Shown: in pieces, positions 1 to 7,393 of the stretch | How the letters are laid out: the number at the start of each line of letters is the position of its first letter | Position numbering within the stretch: the stretch's first letter is position 1 | Assembly (NCBI GenBank): GCA_047620505.1 | Contig: JBLHKS010000150.1 | Span: forward strand, 1-16,857 | Direction: 5' to 3' | Length of the DNA stretch: 16,857 nucleotides | Source of the DNA: JBLHKS01 sp047620505 | GTDB lineage: Bacteria > Verrucomicrobiota > Verrucomicrobiia > Verrucomicrobiales > DEV007 | Position numbers and translations under genes: made by a program | The notes under the pieces: model-generated | Databases searched by the model: none | The model's input: only the letters and a program-made list of their open reading frames with translations | What the model was told of the DNA's origin: nothing

Positions 1-1
1 T

Positions 2-94
2 CCGACTCTTTTCGAGACTGATTCGAAGCCTGTAGATTCCGTCTTCTCAGCGTTGGGCTGCCGACCTCCTAGACCCCACTCGGCATCAAAAAAT
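2..94 (+). pseudogene. Probable N-terminal piece of the methyltransferase, in a shifted frame
   Basis: The frame starting at position 2 is open from the window edge through the A-run at 88-93 and reads PTLFETDSKPVDSVFSALG followed by a Pro/Arg-rich linker. It has no start codon in the window, so it would begin upstream. Moving to the downstream frame at the A6 run gives a continuous protein that enters the expected FxTP motif (FSTP, about 103-114). The sequence there, A AAA AAT in the upstream frame, also fits a -1 slippery heptamer. What is seen: the open frame, the A-run and the missing start downstream. Inferred: that this is the true N-terminus, broken by a one-base indel (real or sequencing) or joined by frameshifting. 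The alternative is non-coding DNA. Confidence 0.42.
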
Positions 95-114
95 CCAGAA
101 AGTTTTCCACACCG

Positions 115-1599
115 TTGCCCGATGTGGCAAAGGGAATGGGACGCCTTTTCGCAGCGGATGGACTGAATCAGGCCCACCTCTGCCTTTTGGACGCGGGAGC
201 CGGAGTCGGCTCGCTGACGGCAGCTTGGACGGAAACTGTTCTGGATCTCCGCGCCGCCGGGCAATTGCCGGACCTGCGGAAAGTCAGCCTTTTGGCATGG
301 GAGAGCGATCGCTCAATCCTGCCCGCTCTGAATCGGAATATCGAGAAGTGCGCCGACGTTTTGCGTCAGGAATCAATCGAGTGCGAAATCCATGTCGCGA
401 ATGATGACTTCATTGCGGCCGCAGTCTCGCAACTTGGTGACGACTTGTTCGATCACGCGACTTTCCCGGCTCTCCCGACCCACGCGATTCTCAATCCGCC
501 CTACAAGAAGATCGCCTCGGCTTCTCAGGATCGAAAGCTTCTGACACGGTTAGGAATCGAAACATCAAATCTTTACTCGGCGTTTGTCTGGCTTTCGATG
601 AGGCTTCTGCAGCCGAGTGGCGAACTGGTCGCCATCACGCCGCGTAGTTTTTGCAACGGCCCCTATTTTCGTCCCTTTCGATCCGAGATTGTGGACACGA
701 CCGCAATCCGGCGGGTTCACGTATTTACGGAGCGCGGAAAGCTGTTCGGTCGAGATAGCGTCCTCCAAGAGAACGTGGTCTATCATTTGCAGAAGAAGCC
801 GGCGACTCGCCGGAAGACCGTGATCTCCGAGGGGAACTTGGACAGCCCTCTGGAATCCAAATGGGATTCTAAGCAGGTTCTCAATCCCAAAGATCCCGAA
901 CTCTTTGTTCATCTAACTCCGGGCAGCGGCGGCGAACTGAAAGACTTCATGCAATCGCTGCCCTGTCGGCTCGAAGACTTGGGAATCGAGGTGTCGACCG
1001 GCCCGGTAGTCGACTTCAGGTTGAAAGAATCACTCCGGCGAAAAGGGGATTCCAGATCAGTTCCGTTGTTGTATCCTAACGCGGTTACAGTCGGAGGCGT
1101 CGAGCGGCCACCACAATGCTCCGACGAACAGCCTAACGCGCGTCTCCAGCGAAAGCCTGTCGCAATCGAGAACAATAAAACGACCGAACGCTGGTTGGTT
1201 CCGGTCGATCGTTTCGTCCTGATCAAACGCTTCACATCAAAGGAAGAACGTCGGCGGGTCGTCGCCGGTGTTCTGGACCCAGCCAAGTTTCCAAAGGGGC
1301 TGGTCGGGATCGAAAATCATCTCAACTTTTTTCACCGCAACCGACGAGGCCTACCCGAAAACTTGGCCACAGGGTTGGCCATCTTCTTAAACTCGCCGTG
1401 GCTTGATCAATTTTTCAGGCGATTCAACGGCCACACACAAGTGAACGCGACTGACCTGCGAAATCTCCGCTTTCCCTGCGAAGCGGATCTCATCAAAATG
1501 GGAAAAGCACTTGCCGATTGGTCGACGCCAGAGATCACTAGCTGCGTTCAGCGAGTGCTCAACCCGCCGCCACTCGAAGAGTCTGAAGACGCCAAATGA
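115..1599 (+). CDS. Type II N6-adenine DNA methyltransferase, PstI/BsuBI-like gamma class
   Basis: This enzyme should transfer a methyl group from S-adenosylmethionine to adenine in the recognition site, protecting host DNA from the endonuclease encoded next. Residues are counted from the TTG at 115. Motif I, the SAM-binding LLDAGAGVGSLT, is at 24-35. The catalytic motif IV NPPY is at 127-130. The C-terminal target-recognition half ends in the family-typical FNGHTQVNATDLRNLRFP. This order is that of gamma-class enzymes such as M.PstI. The TTG start is unlikely to be authentic: the same frame is open back to 73 and encodes the motif-X-like FSTPLPDVAKGM, but has no ATG, GTG or TTG there, and a TAG lies at 70-72. 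The gene is therefore probably frameshifted near 88-93 and starts upstream of the window. It overlaps the endonuclease by four bases (ATGA). The target site is unknown; PstI relatives read CTGCAG. Confidence 0.9.
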   Translation: MPDVAKGMGRLFAADGLNQAHLCLLDAGAGVGSLTAAWTETVLDLRAAGQLPDLRKVSLLAWESDRSILPALNRNIEKCADVLRQESIECEIHVANDDFIAAAVSQLGDDLFDHATFPALPTHAILNPPYKKIASASQDRKLLTRLGIETSNLYSAFVWLSMRLLQPSGELVAITPRSFCNGPYFRPFRSEIVDTTAIRRVHVFTERGKLFGRDSVLQENVVYHLQKKPATRRKTVISEGNLDSPLESKWDSKQVLNPKDPELFVHLTPGSGGELKDFMQSLPCRLEDLGIEVSTGPVVDFRLKESLRRKGDSRSVPLLYPNAVTVGGVERPPQCSDEQPNARLQRKPVAIENNKTTERWLVPVDRFVLIKRFTSKEERRRVVAGVLDPAKFPKGLVGIENHLNFFHRNRRGLPENLATGLAIFLNSPWLDQFFRRFNGHTQVNATDLRNLRFPCEADLIKMGKALADWSTPEITSCVQRVLNPPPLEESEDAK

Positions 1600-2549
1600 A
1601 ACGGGGTGGAAAGAAAAAAATGAACGCGATTCTCTGCGTTCTCGAGTCGATTTCGGCGCCAGCGGAACAGCGAAACGATCGCTCGGCCCTGACATTGTTG
1701 GCGCTTGCTGACATCAAACTAAAAACCGCATGGGCTGAGGCCACCGCTCCGCTGAGACGAATTACCGAAATGATGGATTGGATGCGCGATGAGTTTGGAG
1801 TGACTTACGCGCCAAACACAAGAGAAACCATCCGGCGACAAACCGTTCACCAGTTCATTCAAATGGGCTTGGTTGTCGAGAATCCCGACGAACCGTCGCG
1901 ACCGATTACAGGTCCGAAGTGGTGCTACCAGCTCACTTCCGCGACCCTTGAACTTTTGAAGGAAATTGACACCCCAAACTGGATCAAGACCCTCGCAAAT
2001 TTTCAAGACAATCAATCGACTCTCAACCGCCTGATCGAACGCCACCGCGATCTGCCGAAGGAACCCGTCGAACTTCCCGGCGGGATCACCATCGAGCTGA
2101 GCGCAGGTGGTCAAAACGTTCTCATTCGCGATGTCATCAATCACTTCTGCCCGCGATTCGTTCGCAGCCCCCGAGTGCTTCTGCTCGGAGATGCAAGTGC
2201 GGAGGGCGAGTTTCAGGACACCGAGTTTCTTGAAGAGTTAGGAATTCATCTGCCGGAGCGCGGCAAGAAGCCCGATGTTCTGGTCCATGACGGCGACCGG
2301 AACTGGCTGATCGTGATCGAAGCGGTTACCTCGCACGGCCCGATTAATCTGAAACGCCGCAACGAATTGCTGGATCTCTTGGGATCCTCAAAGGAAGGGC
2401 TGGTGCTTGTAACAACGTTTCCGGATCGAGCCACCTTTTCCAGATTTCAAAAGGAAATCGCATGGGAAACCGATGTCTGGATCGCCGAAACGCCCGATCA
2501 TCTGATTCACTTCAACGGTGAGAGGTTTCTTGGCCCGTATTCGATGTGA
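1596..2549 (+). CDS. Type II restriction endonuclease, BsuBI/PstI family
   Basis: This is the restriction partner of the preceding methyltransferase, expected to cleave unmethylated DNA. Its 317 residues are close to R.PstI in length as I recall it. The N-terminal half has the family helical/winged-helix domain (QRNDRSALTLLAL near 23-35; APNTRETIRRQTVHQFIQMGL in the middle). The C-terminal nuclease domain carries LLLGDASAEGE, Asp227 of KPDVLV and Glu242 of VIEAVTSHGP, which are candidate metal-binding residues of a PD-(D/E)xK fold. The family tail FNGERFLGPY is at 306-315. The ATG at 1596 overlaps the methyltransferase stop, favouring translational coupling. A second ATG at 1620 is preceded by a purine-rich GGTGGAAAG and may be the real start, since residues 1-8 are just Lys/Arg/Gly. 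The gene looks intact. CTGCAG specificity is an inference from the family. Confidence 0.93.
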   Translation: MKRGGKKKMNAILCVLESISAPAEQRNDRSALTLLALADIKLKTAWAEATAPLRRITEMMDWMRDEFGVTYAPNTRETIRRQTVHQFIQMGLVVENPDEPSRPITGPKWCYQLTSATLELLKEIDTPNWIKTLANFQDNQSTLNRLIERHRDLPKEPVELPGGITIELSAGGQNVLIRDVINHFCPRFVRSPRVLLLGDASAEGEFQDTEFLEELGIHLPERGKKPDVLVHDGDRNWLIVIEAVTSHGPINLKRRNELLDLLGSSKEGLVLVTTFPDRATFSRFQKEIAWETDVWIAETPDHLIHFNGERFLGPYSM

Positions 2550-2561
2550 TCGCCTACAAGC

Positions 2562-2580
2562 GATGAGGCTTGCGCTCATC
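2562..2580 (+). terminator. Weak hairpin downstream of the endonuclease
   Basis: GATGAG and CTCATC form a six-base stem around a seven-base loop, 12 bases after the endonuclease stop. No T-tract follows, so a role in termination is only possible. Confidence 0.2.
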
Positions 2581-2669
2581 TCCATGCGATTGGGGCCAAT
2601 CCATCTCAGCAACACGATCATCGCGATCTGCACAATTCCGCGCCGAGAAAAAGAACGCGTACGAGGGTG

Positions 2670-2831
2670 TTCGGTGGCCGGGGTGAAGTTTCGACCGGCT
2701 TCAAGCACGAGGACTTTCGCCCCATCCATTGCCAAAGCGTAAGCCGTTATCGCGGGAGCGGCGCCAGAGCCGACCACAAAGACGTCGTAGTCCGGCTGGG
2801 ATTTTTTCGAGTGATGAGTGGTATCGATCAA
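2670..2831 (-). pseudogene. Truncated N-terminus of a GMC-type FAD oxidoreductase
   Basis: From a TTG at 2831 the minus strand encodes QPDYDVFVVGSGAAPAITAY and then ALAMDGAKVLVLEAGRNFTPATE. This is the FAD-binding beta-alpha-beta unit and following EAGR motif of glucose-methanol-choline oxidoreductases. Only about 54 residues are recognisable; after PATE the frame no longer resembles the family, which is normally about 500 residues or more. The dinucleotide motif reads GSGAAP where GSGAAG is expected, so the last glycine is lost. The remaining gene would have run toward the restriction-modification cassette, so the cassette probably arrived inside or beside it. The rest of 2550-2921 shows no other convincing gene. 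The family call rests on motif recognition, not a search. Confidence 0.6.
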
Positions 2832-2921
2832 TCGATGCCAAATCCAACGTGAGAAACCACCGAAAACTCTGGCTCGACCGCACGGTTGACTTTTCCCGGG
2901 CAGGGCGAACGCTCGACGAAG

Positions 2922-4994
2922 ATGAAATCAATCCCTCTGCTGATCGCCAGCCTCCTCACCACGGCTCTAAGCCAAGCGGCTGAGCCGGAATTTTATGACA
3001 TCGTGATCTACGGCGGGACGAGCGCGGGGATCGTCGCCGGAATTCAGGCCAAGGCGTTGGGTAAAACGGTTGTCGTGATCGAACCGACGAGCCGCGAAGG
3101 CGGGCTGACCACTGGAGGGCTTGGCCAGACGGACATCGGCAACAAGCAGGTGATCGGCGGACTGGCGCGCGAGTTCTACGGTCGAATCGCGGCGCACTAC
3201 GCCGAGCCTGAGGCCTGGAAGTGGGAGAAGCGCGAGGAGTATCGCGATTCCGGCCAAACTCGCACCGCGAAGGGCGAACCGACGATGTGGACTTTCGAGC
3301 CGAGCGCGGCGCTGAAGGTTTACCGGGACTGGATCGCGGAAACCGGCCTGAAGGTCGTTCGCAACGAACGCTTAAACCGCGAAACCGGCCTGAAAAAGGA
3401 TGGCGCGCGGGTGGTTTCGATCACGATGGAGTCCGGTCGCGTCTTCGCCGGGAAGATGTTCATCGACGCGACTTACGAAGGCGACCTGCTGGCAGCTGCT
3501 GGAGTCAGCTACACGTTTGGGCGCGAGGCGAACGCCCAATATGGCGAGACTCTCAACGGCGTCCAAACCGCGATGGACAAGTACCACAACTTCGTCTCCG
3601 GCGTCGATCCTTACCGCGTGAAGGGCGATCCGAAAAGCGGGTTACTGCCGTTCATCGATCCTGACGGGCCCGGAGAGGAGGGCGGGGAAGACAAGCGAGT
3701 TCAGGCCTACTGCTTCCGGATGTGTCTGACGGATCACCCTGAGAATCGAATTCCGTTTCACAAGCCTGACGGGTATGACGAAACCTGGTTTGAGCTGCTG
3801 TTGCGCAACTTCGAGGCCGGTGAACGCGGGATGCCGTGGATCAATTCCTCCATGCCTAACCGCAAGACGGACACCAACAATCGGACCGGTTTTTCCACCG
3901 ATTTCATCGGCCAGAATTACGGTTATCCGGAGGCGAGCTACGCGGAGCGCGATGCCATGGTCAAGCGGCACCGGCTCTATCAGCAGGGCCTGATGTGGAC
4001 CCTGGCCAATCATCCGCGCGTGCCTGACAAGATCAGAAACGAGGTGGCGCGCTGGGGCATGAGCAAGGACGAATTTGTCGAAGGCGACGGCTGGCAGGAG
4101 CAGCTCTACGTCCGGGAGGCCCGCCGCATGGTCAGCGATTTTGTGATGACGCAGAACCATTGCCAGCAACGTGAAATCGTCAGAGATTCGATCGGAATGG
4201 GCGCTTACACGATGGACTCACACAACACCCAGCGCTACGTCGATGCTAACGGTCATGTCAAGAATGAGGGAGATGTCGAGGTTGGCGGTTTTCCGCCTTA
4301 CCCGATCAGTTATCGGTCCATCACGCCTCGCGAAGCGGAGGCAGAAAACCTCCTCGTGCCGGTCTGCCTCTCGGCCAGCCACATGGCGTTTGGTTCGATC
4401 CGGATGGAGCCGGTTTTCATGGTGTTAGGCCAATCGGCGGCAACCGCGGCCAGTTTGGCGATCGACGTCGACGCCTCGGTGCAGACGATCGATTACGAAA
4501 ATCTCAAGGCGCGGCTTGAGATCGACGGGCAGGTTCTCAACCACGTTGCTCCGCCAAAACCGGCGCCGAATTTTACCGCGCTCGACTCGCTCAAGGGCAT
4601 CGTCATCGACGAGACCAAGGCGAAGCTGACTGGCAAGTGGACGACCTCGATTCTCGGAACGGGAATCCATCGCGGCTATCAGCACGATGGCGACGTCCGG
4701 GATGGCTCCGCTGTCGCCGTCTTCACGGCCGAACTGCCTGAGGCGGGCGAGTATGATGTGCAAATCGGCTATTCGCCGCATGGGAACCGGGCGACGAATG
4801 TTCCGGTGCGAATCGAGCATGCCGGTGGTTTCGCCGACGCCAAAGTGAACCAGCGCAAGGCCCCGGCGATCGACGGCCACTTTGTTTCGGTTGGCCGATT
4901 CCGGTTTGATCGAACGGGATCCGTCACGATCTCGAATCGCGATACGGACGGCTTCGTCATCATCGACGCGGTGCGGTGGGTTCGCGCCAAGTGA
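2922..4994 (+). CDS. Exported FAD-dependent oxidoreductase with golvesin-like C-terminal domain
   Basis: This 690-residue protein starts with a Sec signal peptide (MKSIPLLIASLLTTALSQA, cleavage likely after residue 19 or 20), so it acts outside the cytoplasm. The FAD-binding motif YDIVIYGGTSAG is at 25-36, with the ribose-binding Glu54 ending beta-strand 2. The family signature GGLTTGGLGQTDIGNKQVIGG follows, as in FAD_oxidored proteins common in planctomycetes and verrucomicrobia. Residues from about 560 to 690 form a beta-rich domain (GYQHDGDVRDGSAVAVFTAE, then EYDVQIGYSPHGNRATNVPV and ending VIIDAVRWV) that resembles the golvesin/xanthan-lyase C-terminal domain, probably carbohydrate-binding. 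The frame extends upstream to a TTG at 2886, but the ATG at 2922 directly precedes the signal peptide. No strong ribosome binding site is visible. The substrate is unknown; a sugar-containing polymer is an inference from context. Confidence 0.88.
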   Translation: MKSIPLLIASLLTTALSQAAEPEFYDIVIYGGTSAGIVAGIQAKALGKTVVVIEPTSREGGLTTGGLGQTDIGNKQVIGGLAREFYGRIAAHYAEPEAWKWEKREEYRDSGQTRTAKGEPTMWTFEPSAALKVYRDWIAETGLKVVRNERLNRETGLKKDGARVVSITMESGRVFAGKMFIDATYEGDLLAAAGVSYTFGREANAQYGETLNGVQTAMDKYHNFVSGVDPYRVKGDPKSGLLPFIDPDGPGEEGGEDKRVQAYCFRMCLTDHPENRIPFHKPDGYDETWFELLLRNFEAGERGMPWINSSMPNRKTDTNNRTGFSTDFIGQNYGYPEASYAERDAMVKRHRLYQQGLMWTLANHPRVPDKIRNEVARWGMSKDEFVEGDGWQEQLYVREARRMVSDFVMTQNHCQQREIVRDSIGMGAYTMDSHNTQRYVDANGHVKNEGDVEVGGFPPYPISYRSITPREAEAENLLVPVCLSASHMAFGSIRMEPVFMVLGQSAATAASLAIDVDASVQTIDYENLKARLEIDGQVLNHVAPPKPAPNFTALDSLKGIVIDETKAKLTGKWTTSILGTGIHRGYQHDGDVRDGSAVAVFTAELPEAGEYDVQIGYSPHGNRATNVPVRIEHAGGFADAKVNQRKAPAIDGHFVSVGRFRFDRTGSVTISNRDTDGFVIIDAVRWVRAK

Positions 4995-5056
4995 ACGGGA
5001 GGCCAGAGCGCGGGGAGCAGTCCGAATCAAGAAATGAACGATCAGCCCATCGCACG

Positions 5057-5243
5057 ATGAAAGTCTCCCAATATTTTTTTGCTTCGTTTTGGCTGTTCGG
5101 GTATTTCGAAACGCTACATCGAGAGTCTGGTCGAGTCCTCGCCCGTGAAGGCTGCGGAGCTGGGCGATCATCGGTTCGATCACTTGCTGGATGAGGTGGA
5201 CTCGGCTCGCCACCGACGCGATTTGTCTCGCAGCAGCTGCTGA
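5057..5243 (+). pseudogene. Decayed N-terminal remnant of a DUF885-like exported protein
   Basis: An ATG at 5057 begins a signal-peptide-like segment (MKVSQYFFASFWLFG). Around position 5103 the sequence becomes family-like only in another frame: KRYIESLVESSPVKAAELG followed by DHRFDHLLDEVDSARHRRDLS, ending at a TGA at 5241-5243. The pattern (hydrophobic start, then YxxxLxxxSPVxAxxLGDHRFDxxLDxV) matches the N-terminus of DUF885 proteins, which are about 550-600 residues long. Here only about 60 survive, and at least one frame change is needed. The remnant fills most of the gap between the oxidoreductase and the next gene. It also contains one copy of the AGCAGCTGCT palindrome at its end. The family assignment is by pattern recognition. 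Confidence 0.5.
5232..5241. repeat. Iterated palindrome AGCAGCTGCT, copy 1
   Basis: This is a perfect 10-base palindrome, here extended to 12 (CAGCAGCTGCTG, 5231-5242), at the end of the DUF885-like remnant. It is one of seven exact copies in the window. Confidence 0.85.
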
Positions 5244-5288
5244 GCGATTGAAGCTTGGAGTGGCCTCGAAACGGCCTATCCTCTGGGC

Positions 5289-7385
5289 ATGAAACATTGG
5301 ACTTTCGTGATTGTAGCGTCGGTGGCGGCGCTGGCGTTTGGCGAGGAGGACCTGACCGTCCTGACCGAAAATGAGGAAGGCGTCGCGCCCGCAGACGAGC
5401 TGGAACTCTACCTTAAATCGAAAGCCGAGGCGCATCTCGATCGGCGGCGCGAAGCTTACGAAAACATCAAAAGCCAAGCCGATTGCGAAGCCTGGAAAAC
5501 CGAACGCCGCGAATTTTTCCTGCGTCAAATCGGTGGGCTGCCGGAACGGACGCCGCTGAATCCAGAGATCGTCGGCGAACTCGAAGGCGACGGCTATCGC
5601 GTCCAGAAAATCCTGATCGAAAGCCGGCCGAATCATCACGTAACCGCAAATCTCTACCTTCCTGACTCGCCGCCGCCCTACCCGGCCGTGCTCATCCCCT
5701 GCGGCCACAGCCACACTGGCAAAGCTGCTGGAGCCTACCAGCGGGTATCGATCCTGCTCGCGAAGAACGGGATGGCTGCGCTCTGCTACGACCCGATCGG
5801 ACAGGGCGAGCGCTACCAGATGCTCGATTTCGAAAACGACCACGACCGCTTCTCGACCGTCTCCTACAAACTGGCGACACCGCATCCGCGCGTTCAGTTT
5901 CTCTGCACGACGGAACACACAGCGATGGGGCTGAGCTGCATTTTGTTAGGCTCGAACGTCGCGCAATTCCGGATCTGGGACGGGATGCGGTGCATCGACT
6001 ACCTTCAAAGCAGAGACGACATCATCGCGGACAAAATTGGCTGTACCGGGAACTCCGGCGGCGGGACGCTCACGGCTTACTTGATGGCGTTGGACGATCG
6101 GATCGTAGCAGCTGCTCCGACCTGCTACTTGACGACGTTCAGTAAGCTGATCGAAACCAAGGGGCCCCAGGATGCTGAGCAGAACATTTTCGGCCAGATC
6201 GCGTTCGGGATGGACGAGCCGGATTATGTGATGATGCGCGCGCCGAAACCTACGTTGATTCTCGCCGGCCATCGCGACGCAACGTTCAACATCGACGGAA
6301 CCTGGGATCTCTATCGGCAGGCGAATCGGTTCTACAGCCGGCTGGGTTTTCCGGAACGCGTCGCGATCAACGACGCGGATGCGCCGCATGGATTTCGGAT
6401 TCAACAGCGTGAAGCGGCGGCGCGCTGGATGCATCGTTGGTTGCTGGGCGAGGACAAAGTCATCCGCGAAGTCCCCTGGCCCGATCCGTTGACGGATGAG
6501 GCAAGCCGCGCGTTGGACGAAGGCGACTGGACGGCGGAAGAACTCTACTGCTCGCCGGAGGGCCAGGTTTTGCTGATGGAGGGCGAGAAATCGGTTTTCC
6601 AGATCAACTCGGAATTCGCGGCTCTGCTCAAGCGGATGAAGCGGCCGAAAATCAGCGACGAGCGGTTTCGGGCAATCATTCGGGAGACGATCTCGGCTGA
6701 GCCGCAGAATGGAGAAATCAAGGCTGATGTGCTTGGTGAGGTCGCTCGCGCTAAATATTCGATTGAGAAGATTGTCCTGACTCCGGAGCATGGAGTTCGG
6801 CTACCTTCATTGCTGTTTGTTCCTGAAAATCCGAATGGCGAAGCCACGCTCTACCTCCATGGCGATAGCATGAAGACCGATGCTGCTCCGGGCGGGCCGA
6901 TCGAAAAACTCGTCCAAAAAGGCCAGAGTGTTCTTGCCGTCGATCTCTGCGGGATTGGTGAAACCGGCCCCGGCGATAACAATCGAGACTGGGGCAGGGG
7001 ACACTTCGGAGGCGACATTCAGGAGTTTTTTCTCGCTTACCTGATCGGGAAATCATACGTCGGGATGCGCGCCGAAGACATCAGCAGCTGCTGGCGCTTT
7101 CTGGATGTCGAGCATGAAGGGAAGGTCAGCCTCATCGCGATCGGCGAGACCGTGATTCCCGCGCTGCACGCGGCGGCACTTCACCCTGACCGATTCACAA
7201 ACGTCACGCTGCGCCGGACGCCGTCCTGGCAGGAAATCGTGTCGTCACCCGGCTCGACTAACCAGGCGGTCAACGTGGTTCACGGCGCGTTGGGGAGCTA
7301 CACGCTTCGCGATCTCGAAATTCTCGCGGGAGAAGACAAAGTCCAATTTGAAGAACCGGTCGACGTTTTCGGCAATCCGCGTTAG
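5289..7385 (+). CDS. Exported two-domain alpha/beta hydrolase, acetyl-xylan-esterase type
   Basis: The protein has 698 residues with a signal peptide (MKHWTFVIVASVAALAFG). The N-terminal hydrolase domain (about 70-400) has LIPCGHSHTG near the oxyanion strand, the nucleophile elbow GNSGGG with Ser256, an acid candidate Asp330 in LAGHRDATF, and His367 in DAPHGF, so a complete Ser-Asp-His triad is visible. This fits esterases that remove acyl groups from polysaccharides. A second hydrolase-like domain (about 470-698) repeats the layout (ATLYLHGDSMKTDAAPGGP, then SVLAVDLCGIGETGPG), but its elbow position reads IAIGETV with no serine, so it is probably non-catalytic. It is followed after 8 bases by the DUF6807 gene, likely in one operon. 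Two copies of the AGCAGCTGCT palindrome lie inside the gene. The exact substrate cannot be read from the sequence. Confidence 0.86.
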   Translation: MKHWTFVIVASVAALAFGEEDLTVLTENEEGVAPADELELYLKSKAEAHLDRRREAYENIKSQADCEAWKTERREFFLRQIGGLPERTPLNPEIVGELEGDGYRVQKILIESRPNHHVTANLYLPDSPPPYPAVLIPCGHSHTGKAAGAYQRVSILLAKNGMAALCYDPIGQGERYQMLDFENDHDRFSTVSYKLATPHPRVQFLCTTEHTAMGLSCILLGSNVAQFRIWDGMRCIDYLQSRDDIIADKIGCTGNSGGGTLTAYLMALDDRIVAAAPTCYLTTFSKLIETKGPQDAEQNIFGQIAFGMDEPDYVMMRAPKPTLILAGHRDATFNIDGTWDLYRQANRFYSRLGFPERVAINDADAPHGFRIQQREAAARWMHRWLLGEDKVIREVPWPDPLTDEASRALDEGDWTAEELYCSPEGQVLLMEGEKSVFQINSEFAALLKRMKRPKISDERFRAIIRETISAEPQNGEIKADVLGEVARAKYSIEKIVLTPEHGVRLPSLLFVPENPNGEATLYLHGDSMKTDAAPGGPIEKLVQKGQSVLAVDLCGIGETGPGDNNRDWGRGHFGGDIQEFFLAYLIGKSYVGMRAEDISSCWRFLDVEHEGKVSLIAIGETVIPALHAAALHPDRFTNVTLRRTPSWQEIVSSPGSTNQAVNVVHGALGSYTLRDLEILAGEDKVQFEEPVDVFGNPR
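6107..6116. repeat. Iterated palindrome AGCAGCTGCT, copy 2
   Basis: This copy lies inside the hydrolase gene, where it encodes Ala-Ala-Ala (GCA GCT GCT), in a gene whose alanines are mostly GCG or GCC elsewhere. Confidence 0.85.
7083..7092. repeat. Iterated palindrome AGCAGCTGCT, copy 3
   Basis: This copy lies inside the second half of the hydrolase gene, extended to CAGCAGCTGCTG (7082-7093). Here the frame differs and it encodes Ser-Ser-Cys, so protein-level selection for poly-Ala does not explain it. Confidence 0.85.
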
Positions 7386-7393
7386 AAAACTGG

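Noticed and set aside
4425..5918. Long open frame (about 497 codons) on the minus strand
   Set aside because: It runs antisense through the oxidoreductase and hydrolase genes, has a low-complexity Arg/Ala-rich composition and no recognisable motifs. Codon bias in the real genes explains the lack of stops.
5946..6791. Minus-strand frame of about 281 codons inside the hydrolase gene
   Set aside because: It is a complementary shadow of a gene with a complete catalytic triad and signal peptide; no family features are seen.
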